Notes under the pieces: model-generated | What the model was told of the DNA's origin: nothing | Databases searched by the model: none | Seen by the model: the letters and a program-made list of their open reading frames with translations, nothing else | Made by a program: the position numbers and the translations under genes | In this document: in pieces, positions 1 through 7,253 of the stretch | How the letters are laid out: every line of letters begins with the position of its first letter | Numbering within the stretch: position 1 is the stretch's first letter | NCBI GenBank assembly: GCA_035700225.1 | Contig: DASSOT010000049.1 | Span: 1 to 16,971 of the forward strand | Direction: 5' to 3' | DNA: 16,971 nt | Source of the DNA: JANWLD01 sp035700225 | GTDB lineage: Bacteria; Patescibacteriota; Saccharimonadia; Saccharimonadales; 2-12-FULL-41-12

Positions 1-984
1 CAATAACGTAGCGCCGATATGCTGAAGTTTTTCCGAGCTGTTGGTGCTGAGTATCTGTCCGATGAAGCTAGGCACGCTCAAAAAAGCCACCGCAAATATG
101 ATGGGTACGACCCCGGCGCCTATAAGTTTGACTGGCAATACGGTAGTAACCCCGCCGTAACTTCGGTTGCCCTGTACGCGTTTGGCATAATGCACCGTCA
201 ATCTACGCGCCGCCTCATTCAGCTTCACTACCACTATTATGGTCAGTATTACCAGCAGTGTGATGATAGCGAAAACCTTCAGCTGTGCGTAGTCAAGCGG
301 TATCTGTTGTCCTGCAAAACTTATCTTATGAGCCCCCGTAAACACGCCGCCGACAAGTCCAGCCGCCAGACCCGGCAATGTACTGACTATACCGACGGTT
401 ATCAAAAGGGATATTCCATTACCGATATTTTGCTCCGTTATAAGCTCGCCCAGCCACATAAGTATCATGGAACCGCCGGTGAGTGCGGCGACCATAAGCA
501 CCCATTGCAAGGGTGAACTGTTGGCGGTTATGTCCAGTCCGGATAGCTGGCTAGCCTGTTGCTTGACTATGTAAATAGCGCCCACTGACTGGATTATAGC
601 CAGCGGCAAGGTAAGTAGGCGGGTCATCTGGTTTATCTTCTTGCGCCCGTATTCGCCTTCTTTATTGAGCGTCTCCAGCTTCGGGATAGCCCTGGTTAGC
701 AACTGCATAATGATGCTGGCGTTAATGTACGGTCCCAATGCTATAAGCATGATAGAAAAGTTAGCTAAAGCTCCGCCGGATAAAGCGTTTAGAAAACTTA
801 GGAACTGCGGTGTATCAGAAGAAGTAAAGAGGGATTCAAGTACCTGGCGGACATTTTGCGGATCACTTATAGGTATAGGAATGTGCGCCAATATGCGGTA
901 GACAACGATAATACCCAGCACCACCAAGACTTTTTGGCGCATGTCAGCATCAGACAGTGATTTCCAAATCAGTTTCCAGTTCAT
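1..984 (-). CDS. secY: Protein translocase subunit SecY (C-terminus cut off by window edge)
   Basis: Central pore subunit of the SecYEG translocon in the inner membrane; it passes unfolded preproteins and inserts membrane proteins. The frame is open for 328 codons from the ATG at 984 to base 1 with no stop; a full SecY is about 430 residues, so roughly the last quarter is missing. It begins MNWKLIWKSL, followed by a first hydrophobic helix. Family landmarks include GPYINASIIMQLL, LITEQNIGNGISLL, RRLTVHYAKRVQG and GAGVVPIIFA. It closes the ribosomal-protein unit, 56 bp after rplO, the usual place at the end of the spc operon. The start has no obvious Shine-Dalgarno (upstream bases read TTATAAAGTTT). 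An out-of-frame ATG at 1009 opens a short frame overlapping the start, possibly trivial. The identity is certain; only the end is unseen. Confidence 0.98.
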   Translation of the reverse strand, partial: MNWKLIWKSLSDADMRQKVLVVLGIIVVYRILAHIPIPISDPQNVRQVLESLFTSSDTPQFLSFLNALSGGALANFSIMLIALGPYINASIIMQLLTRAIPKLETLNKEGEYGRKKINQMTRLLTLPLAIIQSVGAIYIVKQQASQLSGLDITANSSPLQWVLMVAALTGGSMILMWLGELITEQNIGNGISLLITVGIVSTLPGLAAGLVGGVFTGAHKISFAGQQIPLDYAQLKVFAIITLLVILTIIVVVKLNEAARRLTVHYAKRVQGNRSYGGVTTVLPVKLIGAGVVPIIFAVAFLSVPSFIGQILSTNSSEKLQHIGATLL

Positions 985-1040
985 AAACTTTATAACCAGT
1001 ATACAGCATGTCCTGGTCTGAAAACAGGATTAGCTGGCTG

Positions 1041-1505
1041 TTATTTATTGGATTTCTTCGGGCGCTGTAAGCGCGGAGTCTGTTCGAAGCTACCGCCGGC
1101 TTTTTTGACCGCTTCTACCGCGGATTTGCTTGCCGAATAAAGCTTGACTTCAACTTTCTTGCTAAGCTTGCCATTGACTACCAGCTTGACCTTGTCATAA
1201 GCGCTGTCAATCACTCCGGCAGAGGACAAAACGGTTGAGTCGACTTTGGCTTTGCCGAGAGTTTCCAACTGGCCGGTATATACGGTTACTGTTTTCGGAC
1301 GGTGCGATTTGAACCCACGAAGCTTAGGCAATCTCATATAAAGAGGCATCTGGCCGCCCTCAAAGCCCGGTCTTACGCCGCCGCTTTTTCGGGCGCCCTG
1401 GCCTTTGGTTCCTCTTCCGGCTGTTTTGCCGCCGCCCGCGGAAATACCTCTGCCTACGCGTTTGGGTTGTTTATTCCTGGTTGTCTTCAGCTCATTGAAT
1501 TTCAT
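1041..1505 (-). CDS. rplO: 50S ribosomal protein L15
   Basis: Late-assembly protein of the large subunit that binds 23S rRNA through a basic, glycine-rich N-terminal tail. The 154-residue product has the typical start MKFNELKTTRNKQPKRVGRG and then GGGKTAGRGTKGQGARKSGG at about residues 25-44. The globular C-terminal half contains KSAVEAVKKAGG, near the usual L15 signature. Length is normal for the family. It sits 2 bp after rpsE and before secY. The gene that normally lies between rpsE and rplO, rpmD (L30), is not here, and the 2-bp gap leaves no room for it. A long plus-strand frame across this gene is a shadow. Confidence 0.98.
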   Translation of the reverse strand: MKFNELKTTRNKQPKRVGRGISAGGGKTAGRGTKGQGARKSGGVRPGFEGGQMPLYMRLPKLRGFKSHRPKTVTVYTGQLETLGKAKVDSTVLSSAGVIDSAYDKVKLVVNGKLSKKVEVKLYSASKSAVEAVKKAGGSFEQTPRLQRPKKSNK

Positions 1506-1507
1506 TA

Positions 1508-2101
1508 TTATTTACCGCTTTTCTTTGTGCTCTTTGGCTCCGGCTTAGTTTCTTTTGGTTCGCTTTTTTTAGCTTCAGTCTTCTTGGGTTTTTCGCTTTT
1601 ACGATTAGCGCGGGTTACCCACTTGTCTGCAGGCTGGATGCTCGTAAGCGCCTTTAATGTGGCGTATGCAGTATTGACCTTGTTGGATGAACCCAAAGAT
1701 TTTGATAGCGCGTTATGCACGCCGCCGACCTCCAAAAGAGTACGCACGACACCTCCTGCTATAAGTCCGGTACCCGGGCTTGCAGGCTTTATCAGAATCT
1801 TTGCGCCGCCGACCTGGGCCTGTGCTTCATGGGGCAGTGTTTCCTTATACAAAGTCAGTTTTACAAGGTTCTTCTTGGCGACTTCAACGGCTTTCGTAAC
1901 AGCTGAGGTAACATCCGCCCCCTTGGCGGTTGCCACGCCGACACGGCCTTTTTTATCGCCGACTACGACAAGCGCGCGGAACCTGAACCTGCGCCCGCCT
2001 TTGACCACCCTGGCAACACGGTCGATATGGACTACACGTTCTTCGAACTGTTTTTCCTCTATTTCTTTCACCGGAGCTTTCGTCCTTATTCCATCAGCCA
2101 T
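1508..2101 (-). CDS. rpsE: 30S ribosomal protein S5 with a lysine-rich C-terminal tail
   Basis: Small-subunit protein near the mRNA entry channel that contributes to decoding fidelity and mRNA unwinding. The N-terminal double-stranded-RNA-binding-type S5 domain (about residues 17-80) contains VVKGGRRFRFRALVVVGD and GRVGVATAKG. The C-terminal S5 domain contains GGAKILIKPASPGTGLIAGG and VRTLLEVGGV at about residues 98-128. From about residue 164 the protein runs into a low-complexity tail of Lys, Pro, Glu and Ser, which brings it to 197 residues against about 166 in E. coli. Its start abuts the stop of rplR. The tail is probably a disordered rRNA-binding extension; its role is not visible from the sequence. 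Confidence 0.98.
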   Translation of the reverse strand: MADGIRTKAPVKEIEEKQFEERVVHIDRVARVVKGGRRFRFRALVVVGDKKGRVGVATAKGADVTSAVTKAVEVAKKNLVKLTLYKETLPHEAQAQVGGAKILIKPASPGTGLIAGGVVRTLLEVGGVHNALSKSLGSSNKVNTAYATLKALTSIQPADKWVTRANRKSEKPKKTEAKKSEPKETKPEPKSTKKSGK

Positions 2102-2455
2102 TTATATTACCAATCCTTCCTCTCGCGCGGCATCAGCCAGCGCCTTGACCCGTCCATGATAGAGCTTTGGTCCTCTATCCAGGGTAACTTCTTTTATCTT
2201 CTTAGATTTGGCCTTCTGGGCTATTTCTTTGCCCAAGCCTGCGGCCTTTTCGGTCATCGATCCTTTGATTGTCTTGCCTACCGTGGTGGCTGATACAAGA
2301 GTCTTGTGAGAGGCATCATCTATGACCTGGGCAGAAATATGTCTGTTACTAATACTGACGGACAGCCTCGGCCGCGATGAATTACGCCGGATGGTAGTTC
2401 TGACCCGGTTTTTCCTTCTTTGCGACTTGTTGCGTACTAAATCTAATCTGTTCAT
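2102..2455 (-). CDS. rplR: 50S ribosomal protein L18
   Basis: Binds 5S rRNA, with L5, in the central protuberance of the large subunit. The 117 residues are the usual length. A very basic N-terminus (RNKSQRRKNRVRTTIRRN) precedes RPRLSVSISNRHISAQVIDD, a middle region with GKTIKGSMTEKAAGLGKEIA, and the C-terminal signature DRGPKLYHGRVKALADAARE ending in GLVI. It starts directly after rplF, with AAGGA upstream as a Shine-Dalgarno that lies inside the end of rplF. This tight coupling is normal for the spc operon. Confidence 0.98.
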   Translation of the reverse strand: MNRLDLVRNKSQRRKNRVRTTIRRNSSRPRLSVSISNRHISAQVIDDASHKTLVSATTVGKTIKGSMTEKAAGLGKEIAQKAKSKKIKEVTLDRGPKLYHGRVKALADAAREEGLVI

Positions 2456-2995
2456 TTACTTTTCCTTACCCGATTTACCGCTCTTGCGTATGATTCTCTC
2501 GTCAGCGTATTTTATACCTTTGCCCTTGTAAGGTTCCGGCTTTTTGAATGAGCGGATTTCGGCGGCGACCTGGCCTACCTTTTGCCGGCTGATACCGCTT
2601 ACCGTGATTACGTTCTGCTCGACCTTTATGTCGATTCCTTCCGGGATTGTGTAGCTGACTTCATGAGAGAATCCCAGACTCATCTTTAGATTCTGCCCGG
2701 CCAGATTTACACGAAATCCTACACCGTTGACTTCCAGTTTTTTCTCAAAACCTGAGCTTACGCCGGTGACCATATTCTGTACCAATGTGCGCATAAGCCC
2801 ATGCTTTGAACGAGCCGTTCTTTCCTCGTTTGCCGGCGCAAACAAAAGCTCGTCGCCATCCTGTTTTACGGTTACTTCAGACATCATGGTCTGGCTTAGC
2901 GAACCTTTCGAACCATTGACAGTGATAGAACCGCCATCGATGCTGACTGTCACCCCTGATGGTATTTTAACCGGCATTTTTCCTACTCTACTCAT
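2456..2995 (-). CDS. rplF: 50S ribosomal protein L6
   Basis: Large-subunit protein near the factor-binding region and the sarcin-ricin loop. The 179 residues match the family length. It has the typical start MSRVGKMPVKIPSGVTV and two repeated alpha/beta L6 domains, about residues 10-82 and 90-165. The C-terminal signature includes PEPYKGKGIKYADERIIRKS. It lies 19 bp after rpsH. The start has no convincing Shine-Dalgarno (upstream bases GGATGTATAGCAT), unlike rpsH just before it, so it may rely on coupling. Confidence 0.98.
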   Translation of the reverse strand: MSRVGKMPVKIPSGVTVSIDGGSITVNGSKGSLSQTMMSEVTVKQDGDELLFAPANEERTARSKHGLMRTLVQNMVTGVSSGFEKKLEVNGVGFRVNLAGQNLKMSLGFSHEVSYTIPEGIDIKVEQNVITVSGISRQKVGQVAAEIRSFKKPEPYKGKGIKYADERIIRKSGKSGKEK

Positions 2996-3014
2996 ATGCT
3001 ATACATCCGTCCGC

Positions 3015-3410
3015 CTAATAGATGCGGCAGATTAACTCCCCGCCTATCTTGGCTTTCTTAGCTTCATCTCCTGTCATTATTCCTTTGGAAGTAGATATTA
3101 TAACCAAACCCCGGCCCTGTTTAACAGTAGGTATGTCCTTGGCTTTCGCATAAAGTCTCCGTCCGGGACGGCTAAGCCTGGCTATCTCTGTTATCCGCGC
3201 GTTTTCAGAATCAGAATTAATCGTAATCTGTATTCTTTTGTCTTTGCCCTGGCCGTCAACCTTGACACCGCTGATAAACCCGCTCTTAACAAGTAGTTTG
3301 GCAACGGAAGTCTTTATATTTGAGTGTGGCAAGCTGACCTCGCTTTTACCTACGGCGATAGCGTTGCGAATACGTGTCAACATGTCTGAAATAGGGTCTG
3401 TAGATACCAT
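3015..3410 (-). CDS. rpsH: 30S ribosomal protein S8
   Basis: Primary 16S rRNA-binding protein of the small-subunit platform. In E. coli, S8 is also the translational repressor of the spc operon. The 131 residues start MVSTDPISDMLTRIRNA and end with the C-terminal signature STSKGIMTGDEAKKAKIGGE followed by LICRIY. A strong Shine-Dalgarno, AGGAGGAG, lies just before the ATG, among the best in this cluster. The gap to rpsN is 9 bp. I did not see an obvious S8-binding mimic around the rplE-rplX junction, so autoregulation is not supported here either way. Confidence 0.98.
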   Translation of the reverse strand: MVSTDPISDMLTRIRNAIAVGKSEVSLPHSNIKTSVAKLLVKSGFISGVKVDGQGKDKRIQITINSDSENARITEIARLSRPGRRLYAKAKDIPTVKQGRGLVIISTSKGIMTGDEAKKAKIGGELICRIY

Positions 3411-3419
3411 GCGCTCCTC

Positions 3420-3689
3420 CTACCAGCTTCCTTTAGTTACACCGGGTATTTCGCCTTTTGAGGCGTGTTCCCTGAACGATATTCTGGATAATCCGAACAT
3501 TCTCATATAGGCTCTGGGGCGTCCTGTCTCGCTACAACGGTTCTTTCGGCGGGTAGGGGAAGAATTCCTCGGCAGAAGGTGCAGGGCCTCGTAATCTCCG
3601 GCCTGTTTCAGCTCGGCTCGTCTTTGCGCGTATTTATCTATCATCTTTTTTCGCTTTTCATCTCTGTTGACTATTGATTTTTTCGCCAT
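3420..3689 (-). CDS. rpsN: 30S ribosomal protein S14, zinc-free type
   Basis: Small-subunit head protein needed for late 30S assembly. I chose the ATG at 3689, giving 89 residues that begin MAKKSIVNRDEKRKKMIDKY. It has the Shine-Dalgarno GGAG 7 nt upstream and sits 1 bp after the rplE stop. A longer in-frame start at 3731 would run back over the end of rplE and adds residues unlike S14. The C-terminal half carries RNSSPTRRKNRCSETGRPRA and ends FREHASKGEIPGVTKGSW. It lacks the CxxC...CxxC zinc ligands, so this is the zinc-independent form. It is shorter than the 101-residue E. coli protein, with a reduced middle segment. Confidence 0.97.
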   Translation of the reverse strand: MAKKSIVNRDEKRKKMIDKYAQRRAELKQAGDYEALHLLPRNSSPTRRKNRCSETGRPRAYMRMFGLSRISFREHASKGEIPGVTKGSW

Positions 3690-3690
3690 G

Positions 3691-4314
3691 TTATTTCTCC
3701 TTCCCTTCGTTACCGCCCTTTGGTTTTTCAAAAGGCATACCGAATTTTGCTAATAGTTCCTTGTTGTGCTCCACATCTTCGGAATCCGTAACTATTACGA
3801 CCTGCATGCCGTGTGCTACGGAAGTTTCCTCAAAAGAAAGTTCCGGGAAAATGGACTGCTCGGTTATGCCAATGCTGTAATTTCCCTGTTTATCAAAAGA
3901 TTTCAGACTGACGCCATGGAAGTCCCTAAGGCGAGGCAACACTATATTGATAAACCTGTCCAAAAATTCATACATGCGCTCATCTCGCAGGGTAACCTTC
4001 ATACCTACGCGGTTACCTTCTCTTAGTTTGAAAGTGGCGATACTGACGCGAGCAATGGTTTCCTGCGGTTTCTGGCCGGTGACTTTCAAAAGAGTGTTTG
4101 AAGCTACTTCGAACATCCTTTTATCATCTTTGGATTTGCCCAGACCCACGTTTATGACTATTTTCTCTATTCTTGGAACCTGGTGGATATTGTCCAGTTT
4201 GAGTTCTTTCTTAAGTTCCTGAGCGAATTTTTCAAAATATAGCTGTTTCAGCCTTGCGGTATGTTTAACGGCAGGCTTGGCTGTTTTCTTGGTCTTGGTA
4301 TCAGTTTCAGCCAT
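3691..4314 (-). CDS. rplE: 50S ribosomal protein L5 with N-terminal extension
   Basis: Binds 5S rRNA in the central protuberance and contacts P-site tRNA. The core carries RIEKIVINVGLGKSKDDKRM, EVASNTLLKVTGQKPQETIA, TLRDERMYEFLDRFINIVLP and GNYSIGITEQSIFPE. The product is 207 residues against about 179 usual. The surplus is a basic Lys/Thr/Ala N-terminal stretch of about 20 residues (MAETDTKTKKTAKPAVKHTA) and a short Gly/Lys-rich end. The ATG at 4314 abuts the rplX stop and has GGAG upstream, so the extended start is probably real. It precedes rpsN by 1 bp. Confidence 0.98.
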   Translation of the reverse strand: MAETDTKTKKTAKPAVKHTARLKQLYFEKFAQELKKELKLDNIHQVPRIEKIVINVGLGKSKDDKRMFEVASNTLLKVTGQKPQETIARVSIATFKLREGNRVGMKVTLRDERMYEFLDRFINIVLPRLRDFHGVSLKSFDKQGNYSIGITEQSIFPELSFEETSVAHGMQVVIVTDSEDVEHNKELLAKFGMPFEKPKGGNEGKEK

Positions 4315-4659
4315 TTACTTAATCTCCTTGCCGGATTTCTTATAAATACGGACTTTTTTACCGGTCTTATCCTGTTTGTAGGCTATTTTGCTAGGTTTCT
4401 TGCTGGAAGGCTCGACTATAGCAACCTTGCTTACCCAGATAGGTTTGGTTATTTCCACGATACCGCCTTGCGGGTACTGCCGGTTAGGCTTAATAGACTT
4501 CTTGACTATGTTAATGCCTTCGACCGTAACTTTATTCTCTTTGGGATACGTATTGACTACATTACCGGTTTCGCCCTTGTACTTGCCGGAAAGAACCACT
4601 ACTTTGTCGCCTTTTTTCAGACGAATCTTGTAAACCGTTTTATCTTTCACTCTGCTCAT
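4315..4659 (-). CDS. rplX: 50S ribosomal protein L24
   Basis: Assembly-initiating large-subunit protein that binds the 5' part of 23S rRNA near the tunnel exit. The 114 residues contain the KOW motif, KKGDKVVVLSGKYKGETGNV, at about residues 15-34, then VTVEGINIVKKSIKPNRQYP and GGIVEITKPI. The C-terminus is Lys-rich. The start overlaps the rplN stop by one base (TAATG), with a GGAGG Shine-Dalgarno 7 nt upstream. Length and order are standard. Confidence 0.98.
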   Translation of the reverse strand: MSRVKDKTVYKIRLKKGDKVVVLSGKYKGETGNVVNTYPKENKVTVEGINIVKKSIKPNRQYPQGGIVEITKPIWVSKVAIVEPSSKKPSKIAYKQDKTGKKVRIYKKSGKEIK

Positions 4660-5027
4660 TACAGTACCTCCGGCGCCAAGCTTATTATCTTGCTATAGCC
4701 CTGGTCGCGCAGTTCGCGCGGGACCGGACCGAAGATACGCGTAGCCTTAGGCAATTTGTCATCACCGATTATGACTGCGGCATTATCATCAAAAGCTATG
4801 GTAGAACCGTCTTTTCTATTTATGGATTTCTTGGTCCGGACTATGACAGCCTTTACTACGGATTTTTTCTTTACGTTTCCGCTGGGGTTGGCTTGTTTTA
4901 CGGTAGCCACTATGATGTCTCCGACTCGGGCATAGCGTCTGCGCGTACCGCCAAGCACACGTATGCACAGCAGTTCCTTCGCACCGCTGTTGTCACAGAC
5001 CGTTACCCGTGATTCCTGCTGTATCAT
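4659..5027 (-). CDS. rplN: 50S ribosomal protein L14
   Basis: Large-subunit protein at the subunit interface, where it forms an intersubunit bridge and is the docking site of the silencing factor RsfS. The 122 residues match the family length exactly. They include MIQQESRVTVCDNSGAKELL, the signature GGTRRRYARVGDIIVATVKQ, and the end RDQGYSKIISLAPEVL. The start overlaps rpsQ in an ATGA junction, so the S10 and spc gene groups are joined with no promoter between them. Confidence 0.99.
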   Translation of the reverse strand: MIQQESRVTVCDNSGAKELLCIRVLGGTRRRYARVGDIIVATVKQANPSGNVKKKSVVKAVIVRTKKSINRKDGSTIAFDDNAAVIIGDDKLPKATRIFGPVPRELRDQGYSKIISLAPEVL

Positions 5028-5344
5028 TCCTTAGCCTCCGGCTTATCTACCTTATCCGTCTTTTCGGAATCTGTGCTCATCGCCTTCAAATCATCCTTGG
5101 TGAGGCTAGCGCGCTCTATGATATTTTCCAACTTGAAACGCTTCCTTGCAGATATAGGCCTGGTTTCGACTATGCTTACTCGATCGCCTACTTTGCAGGA
5201 ATTCTCTTCATCATGAGCCATAAATTTCTTGGTTACCGTATATTGCTTTTTATAGATTGGATGGGTTTTTCGGGTATTAACAGCAATAACGATAGTCTTA
5301 TCGGGTGAAACTGAACTTACTGTACCGACTAAGGTCTTAGCCAT
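5024..5344 (-). CDS. rpsQ: 30S ribosomal protein S17 with C-terminal extension
   Basis: Primary 16S rRNA-binding protein with an OB fold. The core, about residues 1-80, has TLVGTVSSVSPDKTIVIAVN, HPIYKKQYTVTKKFMAHDEE and the signature GDRVSIVETRPISARKRFKL. The 106 residues exceed the usual 80-90 through a charged tail (about 25 residues, rich in Lys, Asp, Glu, Thr and Ser) after the ENIIERA segment. The start makes a TAATG junction with rpmC and the end makes an ATGA junction with rplN. Confidence 0.98.
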   Translation of the reverse strand: MAKTLVGTVSSVSPDKTIVIAVNTRKTHPIYKKQYTVTKKFMAHDEENSCKVGDRVSIVETRPISARKRFKLENIIERASLTKDDLKAMSTDSEKTDKVDKPEAKE

Positions 5345-5544
5345 TATATCTTCTCCTTTTCGAGCTGTTCGCTCATTACTGTCAACATCCTTGCAAGCTG
5401 TTTGCGCTTGGTGCGTACCATACGCACATTGCTGGTTTCGCCCATATGTACGCTTCTGCGCAATTCAGCGATTTCCTGCCTTATCTCATCGACGCTTTTT
5501 ATCAGCTGTTTGGTTTCCATCTTCCGTATCTCTGCGATTTTCAT
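5344..5544 (-). CDS. rpmC: 50S ribosomal protein L29
   Basis: Small helical-hairpin protein at the polypeptide exit tunnel, beside the docking site for trigger factor and SRP. The 66 residues begin MKIAEIRKMETKQLIKSVDE and contain the typical ELRRSVHMGETSNVRMVRTK stretch followed by a second helix. It overlaps rplP by an ATGA junction and meets rpsQ in a TAATG junction. Both the length and the position between L16 and S17 are standard. Confidence 0.97.
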   Translation of the reverse strand: MKIAEIRKMETKQLIKSVDEIRQEIAELRRSVHMGETSNVRMVRTKRKQLARMLTVMSEQLEKEKI

Positions 5545-5960
5545 GATTCACCGCCTTCTCTTACGATAAACTTCGTCTTTATCGGAAGTTTGTGTCCTGC
5601 CAGGCGCATGGCTTCGCGGGCTGTTTCTTCTGGTACACCCTGCATCTCGAACAATATGGTACCTTTGCGTACTTTTGCTACGAAATATTCAGGTGAGCCT
5701 TTGCCGCCACCCATCTTCAGGCCTAAGGGCTTCTTGGTAACAGGAGTGTGAGGAAATATCCTTATCCAGATTTTCCCGCCACGCTTGATGTATCGGGTCA
5801 TCGCCTGTCGGGCTGACTCAATCTGGCGACTGGTGATTCGTTCCTGACCCACAGACTGCAATGCGTACTGGCCGAAGGCAATCACGTTCCCGCTGGTAGC
5901 TGGACCTTTGATGCGTCCTTTGCGGACGCGCCGGTGTTTCATTCTCTTGGGAACCAGCAT
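5541..5960 (-). CDS. rplP: 50S ribosomal protein L16
   Basis: Large-subunit protein near the A site and the peptidyl-transferase centre. The 139 residues are standard: MLVPKRMKHRRVRKGRIKG, GQYALQSVGQERITSRQIES, KRGGKIWIRIFPHTPVTKKP, and the signature KMGGGKGSPEYFVAKVRKGT. The start overlaps the rpsC stop by one base (TGATG) and the end overlaps rpmC. Nothing unusual is seen. Confidence 0.99.
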   Translation of the reverse strand: MLVPKRMKHRRVRKGRIKGPATSGNVIAFGQYALQSVGQERITSRQIESARQAMTRYIKRGGKIWIRIFPHTPVTKKPLGLKMGGGKGSPEYFVAKVRKGTILFEMQGVPEETAREAMRLAGHKLPIKTKFIVREGGES

Positions 5961-6589
5961 CAGAGAACCTCTCCTTTATATATCCACACCTTGACGCCGA
6001 TTATACCGGCGGGGGTATGGGCTCTTACACCAGCGTAGTCAATATCCGCGCGCAGGGTATGAAGCGGCACACTGCCCTGTACTTCTTTTTCGCGCCGGCT
6101 CATTTCTGCCCCATTAAGCCTGCCGGCTACTTCTATGCGCACACCTTTGGCGCCGGCTCTCATCGTAGCGGCGGCTGACTGTTTGATAGCGCGCCTGAAA
6201 GAAATCCTGCGTTCAAGCTGGTGAGCGATATTTTCGGCCACAAGCTTTGCGTAAAGTTCGGATTTTTTAATCTCTTCTATGTTCAGACGTACCGGAACCA
6301 TATAGATTTTCTCAATTTGCTCTTTCAGGCTTTGGGCGCCCGAACCGCCGCGCCCTATCACGACGCCGGCTTTAGCGGTCGTCAGCGTCACAGTTACGAG
6401 ATTGGGAGAACGCTCGATATCTACCTTATTTATAGCCGCGCGGGAACCCAGCTGGGTATTTATCAGCTTTCTTACCTTCAAATCCTGGGTAAGGTAGTTA
6501 ACGTATTCTTTTTTGTTAGCGAACCATTTACTGCGCCACTGTTTGTTGACCTGCAGACGGAAACTTATAGGATTGACTTTCTGACCCAT
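5960..6589 (-). CDS. rpsC: 30S ribosomal protein S3
   Basis: Small-subunit head protein at the mRNA entry tunnel, with helicase-like activity on mRNA together with S4 and S5. The 209 residues start MGQKVNPISFRLQVNKQWRS. A type-2 KH domain has the loop VVIGRGGSGAQSL at about residues 76-88. The C-terminal domain has FRRAIKQSAAATMRAGAKGV, VAGRLNGAEMSR and ends AGIIGVKVWIYKGEVL. It is slightly shorter than E. coli S3 (233) because it lacks a basic tail, in contrast to its neighbour L22, which has one. The start forms a TAATG junction with rplV. Confidence 0.98.
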   Translation of the reverse strand: MGQKVNPISFRLQVNKQWRSKWFANKKEYVNYLTQDLKVRKLINTQLGSRAAINKVDIERSPNLVTVTLTTAKAGVVIGRGGSGAQSLKEQIEKIYMVPVRLNIEEIKKSELYAKLVAENIAHQLERRISFRRAIKQSAAATMRAGAKGVRIEVAGRLNGAEMSRREKEVQGSVPLHTLRADIDYAGVRAHTPAGIIGVKVWIYKGEVL

Positions 6590-6975
6590 TATTTGGCCTC
6601 CTTCTTGGCTTTGGCGGCCGGCTTCTTGGCCGGTTTCGGTTCGCCTTCGACAGTTACGAATATGTGGCTTGATTTTCTCTGAAATGGCAGGGCTCTTCCA
6701 TGGGCGGCAGGCCTGTAACGCTTCAGGCGAGGTCCTGGAGTAACAGAGATGCTGGAAAGCACCAAAGATGCCTCCTGCAGGTTATGGTTGTTCAAAGCGT
6801 TCGCCTGAGCGCTCTGTATGACTTTTCTTACCGGCAAGCTGGCTCGTCTGGGAACATGCTCCAATATGGTTATGGCGTCGGCCACACTGCGTCCTCGCAC
6901 CAAAGCGGCAACCACGCCCACTTTACGGGGGCTCATGCGTACTCCTTTAGCGCTGGCTTTTACTATATTTCCCAT
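6589..6975 (-). CDS. rplV: 50S ribosomal protein L22 with Lys/Ala-rich tail
   Basis: Large-subunit protein whose long beta-hairpin lines the exit tunnel and takes part in macrolide sensitivity and nascent-chain stalling. The 128 residues include ASAKGVRMSPRKVGVVAALV, VIQSAQANALNNHNL and the hairpin segment PGPRLKRYRPAAHGRALPFQ at about residues 80-99. A Lys/Pro/Ala tail (about residues 112-128) extends past the usual 110. The start overlaps the rpsS stop in a TGATG junction. Confidence 0.98.
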   Translation of the reverse strand: MGNIVKASAKGVRMSPRKVGVVAALVRGRSVADAITILEHVPRRASLPVRKVIQSAQANALNNHNLQEASLVLSSISVTPGPRLKRYRPAAHGRALPFQRKSSHIFVTVEGEPKPAKKPAAKAKKEAK

Positions 6976-7250
6976 CAGCCTTGTCCTTTCGCGAGCTTAC
7001 CGCCGTGTCTTCGGAATTTACGCGTAGGGGCGAACTCACCCAGCTTATGTCCGACCATGTTTTCGGTTATAAATACAGGCACGTGGGTCTTGCCATTGTG
7101 AACAGCTATTGTCCTGCCGACGAATTCCGGCGGAATGGCGCTATAACGCGCCCAGGTCTTGATTACTGTGCGGTCTTCCTTGCCCAGAGCCGCTACTTTG
7201 CGAGCGAGCTTGGGGTCTACGAACGGTCCTTTTTTCAAACTTCTGCTCAT
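6975..7250 (-). CDS. rpsS: 30S ribosomal protein S19
   Basis: Small-subunit head protein that forms a complex with S13 and contributes to intersubunit bridges. The 91 residues are normal in length. They include MSRSLKKGPFVDPKLARKVA, TWARYSAIPPEFVGRTIAVH, NGKTHVPVFITENMVGHKLG and the C-terminal signature EFAPTRKFRRHGGK. It lies 3 bp after rplB and overlaps rplV by one base. Nothing unusual is seen. Confidence 0.99.
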   Translation of the reverse strand: MSRSLKKGPFVDPKLARKVAALGKEDRTVIKTWARYSAIPPEFVGRTIAVHNGKTHVPVFITENMVGHKLGEFAPTRKFRRHGGKLAKGQG

Positions 7251-7253
7251 AAT

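Noticed and set aside
19..901. Plus-strand frames at the left edge
   Set aside because: The minus strand encodes SecY continuously from 984 to the edge, with clear family motifs; the plus-strand frames are shadows.
985..1040. TATACT-like -10 and small CCTG/CAGG hairpin between rplO and secY
   Set aside because: There is no suitable -35 and no U-run after the hairpin, so neither a promoter nor a terminator is supported.
1302..2159. 285-codon plus-strand frame across rplO and rpsE
   Set aside because: It lies wholly antisense to two certain ribosomal-protein genes and has no family resemblance; it is a codon-bias shadow.
3690..3731. Longer N-terminus for rpsN starting at 3731
   Set aside because: It overlaps the end of rplE and adds residues unlike S14; the internal ATG at 3689 has a good Shine-Dalgarno and the typical MAKKS start.
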